From positions 1 through 63,855 of the IMG/VR virus record IMGVR_UViG_3300044638_005305: a DNA stretch of 63,855 nucleotides. One strand, 5' to 3'. Made by a program: the position numbers and the translations under genes. This document shows positions 25,090 to 34,752 of the stretch, one piece after another. This stretch comes from a virus. Under the pieces are notes generated by a model. That model saw only the letters and a list, made by a program, of their open reading frames with translations. It was not told the origin of the DNA and made no database searches. Numbering within the stretch: the first letter of the stretch is position 1; each line of letters starts with the position of its first letter.

Positions 25090-25878
25090 TTATCCTCCAC
25101 CATTAGGGTTAAATGACATACCATAAGTTCCGCCTACTGTATTATTTGGAACATTATATGTTTGAATTTGTGATTGTTGAGTTGGCATTACATAAGACTG
25201 CGGTTGCGCAACAATAGGTCTGCTTGTTGGCGCTTGTGTTGGTTGTGATGCTTGTGATGAATTAGGCATTGCACTTCCTGCATACATCGCTGCGCCTTGC
25301 ATAGTTGCATTTGCAACTACATCATGAGCGCCCATTTTATTTGCCATAGCTGCTTTATCCAAAGCGCTTGCTTCTGCTAATATCAATTCTTTCTTGCGCT
25401 GTCTTTCTAACTCCAAATCTCTTTGTTTGTCGCCAATCATAGTCGTAGTCGCATACAATTGATTTAGCTTGTTTTGGCGCATTTCGCTATCTCTTAAAGA
25501 CAATTCATTTCTCGCATCAAGGCTTTTTGTATAAGCGCCCGATAATGCAGCCAATGAAGCGCCTCCGCTACTTCCTAATGCAGCAGCATCACGATTCATA
25601 TTCGCTACTGAATTATCTATATTCTGCTCATATCGGCTAATATTATTTAAGCCAAAATTAGACCCTATTTGTTGCGCATCACGAACTTGTTGATATTCAG
25701 GTCTTAATTGTTCTTTCGGAACGTATTTAGCGGTATTCCTTAATTCGCCCGCCTTTCTTGCTTGCTCTTTTGCACCTTTCATTCGCATTGCGCCTTGCAC
25801 AATACCTGCAACAGTAGTAACGGTTGCACCAATGCCACCTGCCATATTCGCCCCCATTGCGCCTCCCATTCCTGCCAT
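25090..25878 (-). CDS. Internal virion protein, Gly/Ala/Gln-rich
   Basis: 262 residues. Begins with a Gly/Ala/Met-rich hydrophobic segment (MAGMGGAMGANMAGGIGATVTTVAGIVQGA), then charged helices (QRDLELERQRKKELILAEASAL) and a Gln/Pro/Thr-rich tail. This resembles small internal core proteins (T7 gp14 or P22 gp7 type) that insert in the host membrane during ejection. A TATTTTTG box lies just upstream. Confidence 0.6.
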   Translation of the reverse strand: MAGMGGAMGANMAGGIGATVTTVAGIVQGAMRMKGAKEQARKAGELRNTAKYVPKEQLRPEYQQVRDAQQIGSNFGLNNISRYEQNIDNSVANMNRDAAALGSSGGASLAALSGAYTKSLDARNELSLRDSEMRQNKLNQLYATTTMIGDKQRDLELERQRKKELILAEASALDKAAMANKMGAHDVVANATMQGAAMYAGSAMPNSSQASQPTQAPTSRPIVAQPQSYVMPTQQSQIQTYNVPNNTVGGTYGMSFNPNGGG

Positions 25879-25898
25879 AATCTAATTTTTAATTGTTA

Positions 25899-25906
25899 CA
25901 AAAATA
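25899..25906 (-). promoter_or_regulatory. Internal -7 box ahead of ejected-protein genes
   Basis: TATTTTTG on the minus strand fits TAnnTTTG and lies about 20 bases before the ATG at 25878, in the gap after the 1754-aa gene. It would boost the ejected-protein genes relative to the giant upstream gene. -33 box weak. Confidence 0.45.
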
Positions 25907-25919
25907 ATAAATTATCTTA

Positions 25920-28900
25920 TCAATATGCCTTACTTTCAATATATTCTGCTACTAATGCCTTTAATGTAAATTCATCAGTATAGTCGTTTTCAAATTCTAC
26001 TGTCAATGTCGTGCTTCGTAGCATCCTGCCATTTAAAATACGACTATTTACCGGAACTGTTACATCGCTCAAATCTCTCTTGAACGGATTCGACCAATGC
26101 TCTTCCTTTTTCACAAATGTTTGCGCTAATCTACTAAACTGATTATAGTCATTAGTTATTGATGGTGCGCTCCAATTGCTTTTTTGGTCTGTTTGAAACT
26201 GCTCTAATTTAGCAACTTCCCATACCTTTTTCTCTGATGTATTCTCGCCCGAAAAGACTGGCGTTATCTTACTATTGTGTTGAGCATCGTAGAAATTGTT
26301 TCTTACTTCATTTACATCATGCAACCATACTTCTCCGTTTAAGAATGATGCAAATTTCATTCCTACTATACCATAGTTTTCAGGTTTGAATGAGTAGAAA
26401 GTTATCCACTTATTCTTTTCTTCGCTCCATGAAATAGTTTCCGATTCGCCACGATACTTTATACTCGGATTACTTAATGTGAACTTTGAACTAAAGCCCT
26501 CAACAATAGGTGCTTCAACAATAACCTTATTGCCGTCTATTAATTTAATCGCTGTTCTGTAAGTTATTGTGCTTTGTGTTTGTGTGCTATAAAAAGAAAC
26601 ATCTATTGTTTCTCCAATTTGCAACGCAGGTAATTCATCGAACAAAATAGCTATATCAATACCCTCAAATGTAACGCTTTCCCCTGCCAAGAATACCGAT
26701 TTGGTAATAGTAATAATGTATTCGCTGTAATACCTATCCATCCCTCCAAAAATATCAAATACGCCATCTTTTAAGGCGTCTTTAAAATAAGACCTATTGT
26801 TTATAGCCGATATTTCAGTTGTGCCATTTTCAGCGTGTCGCCAAACTAACCCCCTATAAGCATCTACTCCGTAAACATTATTGTCTTGAACTATTACACT
26901 TTCTCCGTTCTGTGTTCCGTAATCTTTTTCTGTTGCTCTGTCAGTTCCTAAAAATTCATCGGCAATAGAAACCACGCCCGTATCCGATGCTGCTTCCGAT
27001 AGTATTCTCCTGCCTATGTAATTAGAAACCAGCTTGTTATGGCATACGCTGTAAAGCGTTTCTCCGATGTGTATTAACCTCTCTACCAACCCATAAGTCC
27101 TATCTAATTCCTTTGAGTTTAAGGATTCAAAATTGCTCAATCCGTTTACTTGCGTATCGGGAATAAACACATTAGATACGACATGAAGTGTCGGTCTGAA
27201 TTGTCTTACAAAATCTCTGTTTATTGTACCTATTCTACCAATATCGCTATCTTTTGATTCATAGAAATCTGATATTGATGAACTCTCGAATATGTAGCTA
27301 AATGTTCCTGTAAATTGCGTATCTACATCATTTACTAATATCGTTCTTGGATTCCAATAAGTATCTCCATTAGTAAACGGAGCGCTCGTTACGCTATAAT
27401 CGTTTGAATTGCTATCGGGCGCTGTGCAAGGGTAACATTCGCCTACTTCGTAGAATATCTGTCCCTTTTCATCTTCTAAATTTCTTCTGCTGAATACCTC
27501 GAATTGCGTTCCCGCTTTTATCTCTGGCGCACCAATATCGTTTTTGACAATAAGATAGCTGCCCGTTGTTTGGAAAGAAACGACTTCGTATTCAAACAAT
27601 CCCTCATAATAAGTGCCATCTTGTTTTCTGATTAATCTTATTTTATCTCCGGCTTGAAATTCATAAAACAAATTTGAATCGGGATATATCCTTTTGTATT
27701 GAGCAAGGTTGCTAATATCCAACATAATATTAGTTGCATCACCATTTGAATAAGATGTAACTATTTCAGGGTTATCCTCGTCTTGGAATGTTTTAGATAT
27801 GTACTTAACTGAATTGGTTATCCATGACAAATACGAAAGATAGTTGTTATCTCTTGTTCTCATCCATTGATAGGTGTAAGCCCATTCAGGAGGTTTGCCA
27901 AGTAGCTCCCAATTCAACGTAACTTTTCCGTTCTTGTATGTGTTTGGCGTTAAGTATTGGTCGGGCAAAACAGCATTTAAGTCCTCTGTAATAAAAGGTA
28001 TGTAAATGTTTAAGTTTGGCGCTGAAACAACGGAACACAAACGACCTCCGTAGTCATAATATCGTAATGCGTAAATATAGTTTCCACCCCTCTTATGGTC
28101 TTTGCCATACAAGTCATTCTGTATTGAAATTGTTGTAGGGTTTAGCGTTGCCGTAAATGGCTGGCTGATTGTATAAGTTGTACCTATCCCTATTATAGCA
28201 TTATTGAAATTATTATTGCTGAATGTAGCCGTAAAGCCATTAAGAATATAAATTACCGAATCATCTCTTTGTTGATATGGTTGAGATAGTGAATTTGCAT
28301 AAATAGGTATAGTCCAATCTCCATCATTATCAGACAATCCCACTCTACCCGTTCCCGTAAATACTACATTCACACCTGCCCAACCATCGCCATTTGTGTC
28401 GGCAACTTGACCATTTATAAATGTCTTTAATTGCGATGAAGATAATGGTAGAACGCATGGCATTAAAAACTGCTTATAAGAGTATTGGTTGCATCCAACC
28501 CACCCACCATCAAATGCTGTTATAGTGTATGGCGTTAGTCCTCCTGTGAAAATATCATTCAAAACGCTATCCGATTGATATGTTACGAGGCTATTTATAA
28601 GTATTTCATTTCCATTTACATCAAATCCTCTTGCGTATCTTGTACTTATCCTAAGATTTGTGATTGTATATGTAAACGCCAATGTTGGAGTACTTGCAAG
28701 TCCTTGATAAAGCCAATTTACTAGCCGCCAATCATCTCTCCTTGTAAATACAAAATACCCATTATGGTCTGTTGGTACAAAATTGCAAGCAGGCCTTATA
28801 TCCATACCATCAAAGTAAGGAAACTGAATATATGGTATGGCATCTTTTGCTACTGTAATACCAAGAGCATTCTTTAAGTCGCATTGCAAAGCAATTCCGA

Positions 28901-31184
28901 CCCATTGCTTTTCCATTGCTATTGCTGTTTTTAAATCAGCATCAGTATATTTGCCATCATTGTCAACCAAATAGCCTGAAACACCAATGCTGTGCCTATA
29001 CCCGCTATAATTCAAATCGCTTTGGTCGAATTGAGCGCCTTTTCTGAATTGATAGCAACTTGTTTGGTCTTCTATAAAAAACTCCCCTGCGTAAACGTTT
29101 CCGTTGTTTACAGTAACAACTAACTCAAATGTATTGTTTCTTATTGTGCCACCTGAATCTTTTACTGCAATTACATTTGTAGATGTCTTTTGAATCGCCC
29201 TTCTGTTATTCAAATTGTACATTTGCCCCTTGCCCAATTTATCTGTGGTTTCACCCGGATTAGGGAATGAACACCAATGCGATGCAAGGCGTAAAACATA
29301 AGTTCCATTTGGAACATCTGAAATAGTAAGCAAAGAATATACGTCAGAACCATTGTCTGTCATCACCTTTACTAAACCGCTATTTACATTTGGTACTTTA
29401 TATGATGGATAAGCAAGATAGCTTTTATCTACAAGCATATCCTGCCCATCAAACGCACCGCTATTACCCAATAAAGATGGAGTAAATGGAGATGTGAATA
29501 CTTGCTTTGAAACAGAAACAAAGTCTGTGCCAGCTAAATAGCCAACAAAGCCTCCTTCTGGAAGCCATTGCTCGTATTGTTGCCCTTGCTCGGTGTTAAA
29601 TGTTGAATTTCCATATGCGTTTTGATTTACTTGGGTAGGCAACCCTCCCCAAACAGGAATATCAAAAACGCCTTCTTGTGAAGGAAATTTTACTATCGCT
29701 CCTTTTATTTGCCTAATATCCAATAAATTTAATGCAGCATTGCCATTGTAACTTGGATTTACTATTCTGATTTTTGCTGTTATTTCAAATTTAGGCTCAA
29801 ATCCGTCCGAAAATTCTTGCGTAATCTTAGCATCCAAACATTCAGGCGCATCATAGTTTTGCGTAATACCCGCCATTACCAATCTGTTTTTCACATACTT
29901 TTGGCTTTGGTTTTTTATAGGCACATCATCATATAGCTTTGCCGCAAGTGCTGTATCTACTCCTTTGCTATTTACATCATTGTAAAACTTGTAATGAAAA
30001 TAAGGCAACCCATTTCGTACATCATAATATTCGCATGGGTCTAAATCTGCTATTTGTTGCCATTTGCCATCGTTTCTTTCTAATGCAAACACCCTAATCC
30101 ATTTTATAAGCGTCCAATTTCTTGGGTCTTCTAAATCAGGATTATTAAAATCTACATCAATATAGTTAAGCGAATTTGCTTGTGCCGAATTTACCGATAC
30201 ATTTCCTCCCGCTATTTGGCTTATAGGCGACAATGCGCTTTTCTCATTATCGTCATAAACGTATTGTAGTCGAAACTGAAATACCCTATTTCTTACATAG
30301 TTAAACTTTCGGCTTGTATCTTTTCGGTATATAGCCGTAGGATTGAAAGTAGGGGGGTATTTAACGATGTTTATATATCTATCGGTAAATACTTCGCCAT
30401 AATAGTTTTCGGGGTTTGTTACGCCATTTAAGCCCGTTAAAAGGACTTCTGTAATATCAGTTCCTATTTCAGTTATTTCTAACTTGCATTTACACGCTTC
30501 AAACTTAAACTTCGTAGAAAGTCCTTGATTCAATAATACCTCAATTTGCTTTACTGCTAAAGAAGCATCATCAAATGATTGTATTGAAAAATTAAATGTC
30601 TTGCCTATTCCGTTTTCTTTGTAGGTGAAGTTCAAGTTTCCTCCCGATGTAAACGGATTTGTTTTTGGATAGTGAACAACCCATGTTTTATGCTTGTCAA
30701 CCAATCCGGCTTTCTCAATATTTAGCTTTCTTGGCTGTACGTTATCTGTCCAATACAATAATTTGCCGTTTACTAAGTCAACGGATGTGATTTTTGTCCA
30801 TTGCGTCCAACCCATAGACATTAAACAAATCTGATGTATTTCCCCATAAGGGTTATTGGCATCTATTTTGTTTGGAAAGTATCGAAATATTTGGTCGTTA
30901 AATTGGCTGTTCTGAACAAAATAAATGATGCTGTCGCTTTGTTTATCTTCAAATGCTCCAATACACCTATTCCTACCTGTTGGCGCTGTTCCCGAATAAG
31001 AATAAATAGTCTTTACAACTTTTTTGTTCCCTTTTACATTTGTAGTTCCACCAAGTTTTTTGATATAGGATATTCCATTACGGATATTTAAAGCATAGCG
31101 ATAATCTTTGAAATCAATCAATCTGTTTTCGCTATCTGAATCTAATCCGCCTACTGGTAGGTTTAATATCCTTTGTCTTGCCAT
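25920..31184 (-). CDS. Giant tail/stabilization protein
   Basis: 1754 residues. The N-terminus (MARQRILNLPVGGLDSDSENRLIDFKDYRYALNIRNGIS...) resembles the stabilization (P22 gp10-like) proteins of crAss-like podoviruses. Mostly beta-rich, with many Asn/Tyr. Around residues 915-965 a module FINGQVADTNGDGWAGVNVVFTGTG resembles a carboxypeptidase-regulatory-like Ig fold, common in surface-binding proteins. Likely caps the portal/ring complex and forms the tail hub. Call is by length, start motif and gene order. Confidence 0.65.
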   Translation of the reverse strand: MARQRILNLPVGGLDSDSENRLIDFKDYRYALNIRNGISYIKKLGGTTNVKGNKKVVKTIYSYSGTAPTGRNRCIGAFEDKQSDSIIYFVQNSQFNDQIFRYFPNKIDANNPYGEIHQICLMSMGWTQWTKITSVDLVNGKLLYWTDNVQPRKLNIEKAGLVDKHKTWVVHYPKTNPFTSGGNLNFTYKENGIGKTFNFSIQSFDDASLAVKQIEVLLNQGLSTKFKFEACKCKLEITEIGTDITEVLLTGLNGVTNPENYYGEVFTDRYINIVKYPPTFNPTAIYRKDTSRKFNYVRNRVFQFRLQYVYDDNEKSALSPISQIAGGNVSVNSAQANSLNYIDVDFNNPDLEDPRNWTLIKWIRVFALERNDGKWQQIADLDPCEYYDVRNGLPYFHYKFYNDVNSKGVDTALAAKLYDDVPIKNQSQKYVKNRLVMAGITQNYDAPECLDAKITQEFSDGFEPKFEITAKIRIVNPSYNGNAALNLLDIRQIKGAIVKFPSQEGVFDIPVWGGLPTQVNQNAYGNSTFNTEQGQQYEQWLPEGGFVGYLAGTDFVSVSKQVFTSPFTPSLLGNSGAFDGQDMLVDKSYLAYPSYKVPNVNSGLVKVMTDNGSDVYSLLTISDVPNGTYVLRLASHWCSFPNPGETTDKLGKGQMYNLNNRRAIQKTSTNVIAVKDSGGTIRNNTFELVVTVNNGNVYAGEFFIEDQTSCYQFRKGAQFDQSDLNYSGYRHSIGVSGYLVDNDGKYTDADLKTAIAMEKQWVGIALQCDLKNALGITVAKDAIPYIQFPYFDGMDIRPACNFVPTDHNGYFVFTRRDDWRLVNWLYQGLASTPTLAFTYTITNLRISTRYARGFDVNGNEILINSLVTYQSDSVLNDIFTGGLTPYTITAFDGGWVGCNQYSYKQFLMPCVLPLSSSQLKTFINGQVADTNGDGWAGVNVVFTGTGRVGLSDNDGDWTIPIYANSLSQPYQQRDDSVIYILNGFTATFSNNNFNNAIIGIGTTYTISQPFTATLNPTTISIQNDLYGKDHKRGGNYIYALRYYDYGGRLCSVVSAPNLNIYIPFITEDLNAVLPDQYLTPNTYKNGKVTLNWELLGKPPEWAYTYQWMRTRDNNYLSYLSWITNSVKYISKTFQDEDNPEIVTSYSNGDATNIMLDISNLAQYKRIYPDSNLFYEFQAGDKIRLIRKQDGTYYEGLFEYEVVSFQTTGSYLIVKNDIGAPEIKAGTQFEVFSRRNLEDEKGQIFYEVGECYPCTAPDSNSNDYSVTSAPFTNGDTYWNPRTILVNDVDTQFTGTFSYIFESSSISDFYESKDSDIGRIGTINRDFVRQFRPTLHVVSNVFIPDTQVNGLSNFESLNSKELDRTYGLVERLIHIGETLYSVCHNKLVSNYIGRRILSEAASDTGVVSIADEFLGTDRATEKDYGTQNGESVIVQDNNVYGVDAYRGLVWRHAENGTTEISAINNRSYFKDALKDGVFDIFGGMDRYYSEYIITITKSVFLAGESVTFEGIDIAILFDELPALQIGETIDVSFYSTQTQSTITYRTAIKLIDGNKVIVEAPIVEGFSSKFTLSNPSIKYRGESETISWSEEKNKWITFYSFKPENYGIVGMKFASFLNGEVWLHDVNEVRNNFYDAQHNSKITPVFSGENTSEKKVWEVAKLEQFQTDQKSNWSAPSITNDYNQFSRLAQTFVKKEEHWSNPFKRDLSDVTVPVNSRILNGRMLRSTTLTVEFENDYTDEFTLKALVAEYIESKAY

Positions 31185-31987
31185 TATCGTTTAACTCCTT
31201 GATGAATATTTTTTCTCATTAAATACAACCATTCGCTTTGCGTCAAGGCATTATCTCTTAATACCATTGACATTGCAGCATTTTGGAAACTTTGCTTATG
31301 CTCATTTACCATTTGTCTATCTACTTGGTTTGTAGAAAATTTACATCTTTGATAATGTACCCAAGATGATAACGCTTCTATTGCGCCATCTTGAACAAAT
31401 GCTGTTCCGTCATCTGCAATTCCGCTACTTCTGTATTCCAAAAGTATCTTATCTACATCAATGTAGCTGTCAAATACTATCCTTCCGCTTCCTATATCAA
31501 TACGATAACCACCCCCATAGTATCCCGAACCCGCTCCATAAACACCTGCGGTATAAACGCCATTATTTACTCTCGAATCCATGTAAGTCCACGCTACATT
31601 AGCATTAAGACCCAATCCCATATCGGTTAATTCCGATGTGTTTAGCCTTGATGAAATTCCTTGTATATCAGCTTCTATTACTGATGAATCACAAGGGCAT
31701 TTTTCTTCTCCTGCTAAACAAATATCTTTGTTCAAATCAAAATTCATTACATACCCATTGATACAAAGCCCTATTTTTAGGTAGTCTATGTAATCAGTTG
31801 GTAGCGGTGCGCTATTAGTATTCTTGTCAATTTCCAAATAAACAGTCTTAACTGTTGGCATCACACTATGTAAGTTCAATTTACGATAGCCGTCTATTGC
31901 CCATTTTAGAAAACGGATATAATGCTTCTCGTCTGAAACATTCAAATCGGTCATTACCGATGCTACTATGTATGCTAAAGTTTTCAA
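31184..31987 (-). CDS. Connector/ring protein
   Basis: 267 residues (MKTLAYIVASVMTDLNVSDEKHYIRFLKWAIDGYRKLNLHS...). The N-terminal helical start followed by 'PTDYIDYLKIG' and beta-rich centre is typical of ring/adaptor proteins beneath the portal in crAss-like phages. A Gly/Tyr-rich loop (AGVYGAGSGYYGGGYR) is notable. The stop overlaps the start of the 1754-aa gene by one base. Confidence 0.6.
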   Translation of the reverse strand: MKTLAYIVASVMTDLNVSDEKHYIRFLKWAIDGYRKLNLHSVMPTVKTVYLEIDKNTNSAPLPTDYIDYLKIGLCINGYVMNFDLNKDICLAGEEKCPCDSSVIEADIQGISSRLNTSELTDMGLGLNANVAWTYMDSRVNNGVYTAGVYGAGSGYYGGGYRIDIGSGRIVFDSYIDVDKILLEYRSSGIADDGTAFVQDGAIEALSSWVHYQRCKFSTNQVDRQMVNEHKQSFQNAAMSMVLRDNALTQSEWLYLMRKNIHQGVKR

Positions 31988-32388
31988 ATCTCTTTTATGT
32001 CTATATTGTAAAACGCTTTCATGAGTTTACATTTAATCCTATAAGCAGGTAATTTTCTTGTCATTTCAGATTTTACATCTTCTACAACTTCTTTGCCATT
32101 CTTATTATAGGTAAAGTCTGCTATGTACGAACATATTTTTACGTCATTGTGCGCGAACTTAAATGTTACTTGCTCATGCAATTCACTTATTTCGTCACGC
32201 GCTTCCATTTGTTTCAACTCTAAGTATCTATTCTTTTCCTTAGTAGAATCAAACTTCTTGCCATCAGCAACGGATTTTACATTTCCGTACTTTGCCTTTT
32301 TCACCATTTCAGGATTAGCTTTGCCTACTGACAAATACTCTCTATACTGATTTGGCGACCATACCTCCCCATGATTAGTTAGACACAT
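31984..32388 (-). CDS. DUF1064-like PD-(D/E)XK nuclease
   Basis: 134 residues. KYGNVKSVADGKKFDSTKEKNRYLELKQMEARDEISELHEQVTFKF, ICSYIADFTYNKNGKEVVEDVKS shows the Asp...(Glu)-x-Asp-Val-Lys core of small phage resolvase-like nucleases. They are usually linked to DNA packaging or branched-DNA clearance. It is wedged between ring-protein genes, overlapping both, so it is made late with the virion. The start could be a little further in. Confidence 0.75.
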   Translation of the reverse strand: MCLTNHGEVWSPNQYREYLSVGKANPEMVKKAKYGNVKSVADGKKFDSTKEKNRYLELKQMEARDEISELHEQVTFKFAHNDVKICSYIADFTYNKNGKEVVEDVKSEMTRKLPAYRIKCKLMKAFYNIDIKEI

Positions 32389-32983
32389 TGTTTGAGTTTT
32401 TATCTTCTGGTGTAATTTTTTGCTCTCTCAATACCTGCATAATAAGGTTAATCAAATCACCCTCTATTACGCTTGGAATCGCCAATTGTTCGCTGTCTGA
32501 TACTCCCGAAATAGTTGGCACATACTTCACTAAAACATGAGTATATACGCCATCAGGGATATTCACAAACCATATTCTGTTTTGCTCTAATCTGTATCCT
32601 ATTCTACCGCCTAATCCGCCTACTTCTAAATTACTTATAATGGCTTGTTGACCATTCTTTATTGCTACAAATGTTGTAGTTTCATCTTGAATATCTCCGA
32701 TTTGGCGAATTGTTGAATAACCGGGAAAGGTCAATGCAGGTGTAGGTATATCAGCGTATCTTTGTTTTCTTCGTGAATTGTATTTTAATTCAGATTCTTT
32801 AACTGTTATGAAGTTTTCGAGTGCTTCATCTATGCCAAATCCGTATGTTTTAGCGTAGTTGTCAATTAATTGCGGCATAATCCTATCGGCAACAAACCAA
32901 ACCAATCTTCGGTCAAGTTTTTTGTCTTGGGAGTTATAACCCATAAGTAAAATAATACCGTCTGCTAATTCTACTCTTGTCAT
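32375..32983 (-). CDS. Ring/adaptor structural protein
   Basis: 202 residues (MTRVELADGIILLMGYNSQDKKLDRRLVWFVADRIMPQLIDNYAKTYG...). Helical start and beta-rich second half, ending acidic. Position between the 236-aa protein and nuclease, in an ordered head-to-tail gene set, suggests a head-tail connector. No catalytic motif. Confidence 0.55.
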   Translation of the reverse strand: MTRVELADGIILLMGYNSQDKKLDRRLVWFVADRIMPQLIDNYAKTYGFGIDEALENFITVKESELKYNSRRKQRYADIPTPALTFPGYSTIRQIGDIQDETTTFVAIKNGQQAIISNLEVGGLGGRIGYRLEQNRIWFVNIPDGVYTHVLVKYVPTISGVSDSEQLAIPSVIEGDLINLIMQVLREQKITPEDKNSNNVSN

Positions 32984-32985
32984 AT

Positions 32986-33696
32986 CTACTGACCCGCCAT
33001 CTGACGAGTTGTTGCAAAGTTAATCAAATCTCCGTCTTTTAAATTAATTCCGAAATATTTTGCTACAATAATTGCAAAATCATTGTGCATAATATCAGGA
33101 TATTCCAAATCCACAGAGCCAATCGGGTTAAATATATTCTCATCGTTTGGCGTAATTGTGTAATTCCTAAATGGTTTATTTGGCTTTCTAACATAAGTTA
33201 GTTTTATTGTATCGATATCCTTTGGAAACACTTTAATTCCTTGTTGATAAAAAGCGCATATTGGAAAGTCTAATGTAGGGGGTACAATCGTATTGCTTGT
33301 CCTTATCGCTAACTCTCCATCCGTTACTGCTTCTATAAAATTATCTTGCACAATAGGCTCTGCATTGCATCCATCTCCCGCTTCTACATAAATGTATCTG
33401 ATAGATGAAAATGCCACATAGTTTGCAGGTATAGTAAAAAAGCCTTGCGAATTTTTATTAACATCAGCTTCTAAAATAAACCTTTGTACATCATCGGTTA
33501 TTGTTTGGCTTACTTGGTATGATTGTGGCGCTGTTGGTTGCCCTACTTGATATAGTTCGGGTAACCCTAATTTTATCTTCAATGGCTCTAAATACAAGGC
33601 ATCTAAGCATAAGTTAAACTCATCGGGACTAATCGCACCCGATTGCTGCTTATTGCTCATGAAATTAATCCATTGATATAATGCGTCTATTGTCAT
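32986..33696 (-). CDS. Ring/adaptor structural protein
   Basis: 236 residues (MTIDALYQWINFMSNKQQSGAISPDEFNLCLDALYLEPLKIKLG...). The 'NKQQSGAISPDEFN' start, then a beta region (FFTIPANYVAFSSIRYIYVE) and late IKLTYVRKP, are typical of crAss-type ring proteins. Structural call by pattern and synteny. Confidence 0.6.
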   Translation of the reverse strand: MTIDALYQWINFMSNKQQSGAISPDEFNLCLDALYLEPLKIKLGLPELYQVGQPTAPQSYQVSQTITDDVQRFILEADVNKNSQGFFTIPANYVAFSSIRYIYVEAGDGCNAEPIVQDNFIEAVTDGELAIRTSNTIVPPTLDFPICAFYQQGIKVFPKDIDTIKLTYVRKPNKPFRNYTITPNDENIFNPIGSVDLEYPDIMHNDFAIIVAKYFGINLKDGDLINFATTRQMAGQ

Positions 33697-33699
33697 TTA

Positions 33700-34746
33700 T
33701 TATGCTGTTCTTGTGTAGTCAATACTAATTTGAGCATTTCCGCCATCGCTGCCCGATGCTGCAAATGTCAATACATCGCCCGCAACAAAGGTGTTGTTAG
33801 CTGTTGGAGTTGATGTTTCTGCCGTTCCAATTACATCTCCCGATGTGAATGTAATTTCTCCATCAGTCATTGTAGTTCCTGCATTATTCTTTGGTGTGAT
33901 TACGCCATCCCCCGTTCCAATTGTTCCGCCAACGCAAGCATATATTCCCGTAATAGTTCCTGTAAAATTCACCCTTATTTTAAATGGTCTATCGCCTGCG
34001 CCAAATACAACACCCGCATACAATGTTCCTGTTATCGCTCCAACACTTGCCGTTCCCGAACTATACTTTAAAAATCCCGTTGCACTTGAATTATCTATTC
34101 CCGTTCCACCTAAAGCTGGAGTTAATTGTGCTGCTGATGAAAGATTGCCACTGCCATCATTTACGATAACGTGGTTAGCTGAACCTGCAAGAATTTTAGT
34201 CCTTGCTATGCTTCCTACCAACATTGTGTTTGTAACCTTTGCTGAACCGATAGCTGTTACACCCGTATTCGATATTGTTACATCTCCTGTTGGCGTAACT
34301 GCTGTTGGAACACCGCTTCCATTACCTACTATAATTTGCGCGCTTGTAAGTCCGCCTAATTTATCCAAATCCACCGAGCCGTCAATTAATACTTGACCAT
34401 CTACCGTGCTTGCTATTTGTGGTATGCTTTCGTTGTAATATGTTAGTCCGTTATATACAACAAACTTATAAATGCAATAGTCGCTCAATAGTTGTGCTGC
34501 GCTTACAAAATATCCGAAAAGGCTTACGTTGTACGAGTTCAAGTCAACAGTTGACAATTTCAACCCTATTTCTATAACTGTCCCATCCGCAGGTTGGCTA
34601 TCCCATCCTACTATTAAATCGTTTGTAAGCGAGAATGTTGCGTCTGTATAAAGACCTATAAAGTCGGGGAAAGGCAATATCGTGGGGTCAATGTTTATTG
34701 TACCACCAATGTTCGTTACCTCATAGTTTATTGCGTTTTGTGCCAT
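33700..34746 (-). CDS. Fibre-like virion protein
   Basis: 348 residues, Thr/Ser/Gly/Val-rich with beta-repeat motifs (SAKVTNTMLVGSIARTKIL, DGSVDLDKLGGLTSAQIIVGNGSG) frequently found in phage tail or head fibres. The C-terminal ~120 residues look like a compact beta domain. Directly follows the 694-aa fibre protein gene. Probably an accessory fibre. Confidence 0.65.
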   Translation of the reverse strand: MAQNAINYEVTNIGGTINIDPTILPFPDFIGLYTDATFSLTNDLIVGWDSQPADGTVIEIGLKLSTVDLNSYNVSLFGYFVSAAQLLSDYCIYKFVVYNGLTYYNESIPQIASTVDGQVLIDGSVDLDKLGGLTSAQIIVGNGSGVPTAVTPTGDVTISNTGVTAIGSAKVTNTMLVGSIARTKILAGSANHVIVNDGSGNLSSAAQLTPALGGTGIDNSSATGFLKYSSGTASVGAITGTLYAGVVFGAGDRPFKIRVNFTGTITGIYACVGGTIGTGDGVITPKNNAGTTMTDGEITFTSGDVIGTAETSTPTANNTFVAGDVLTFAASGSDGGNAQISIDYTRTA

Positions 34747-34752
34747 TGTCTT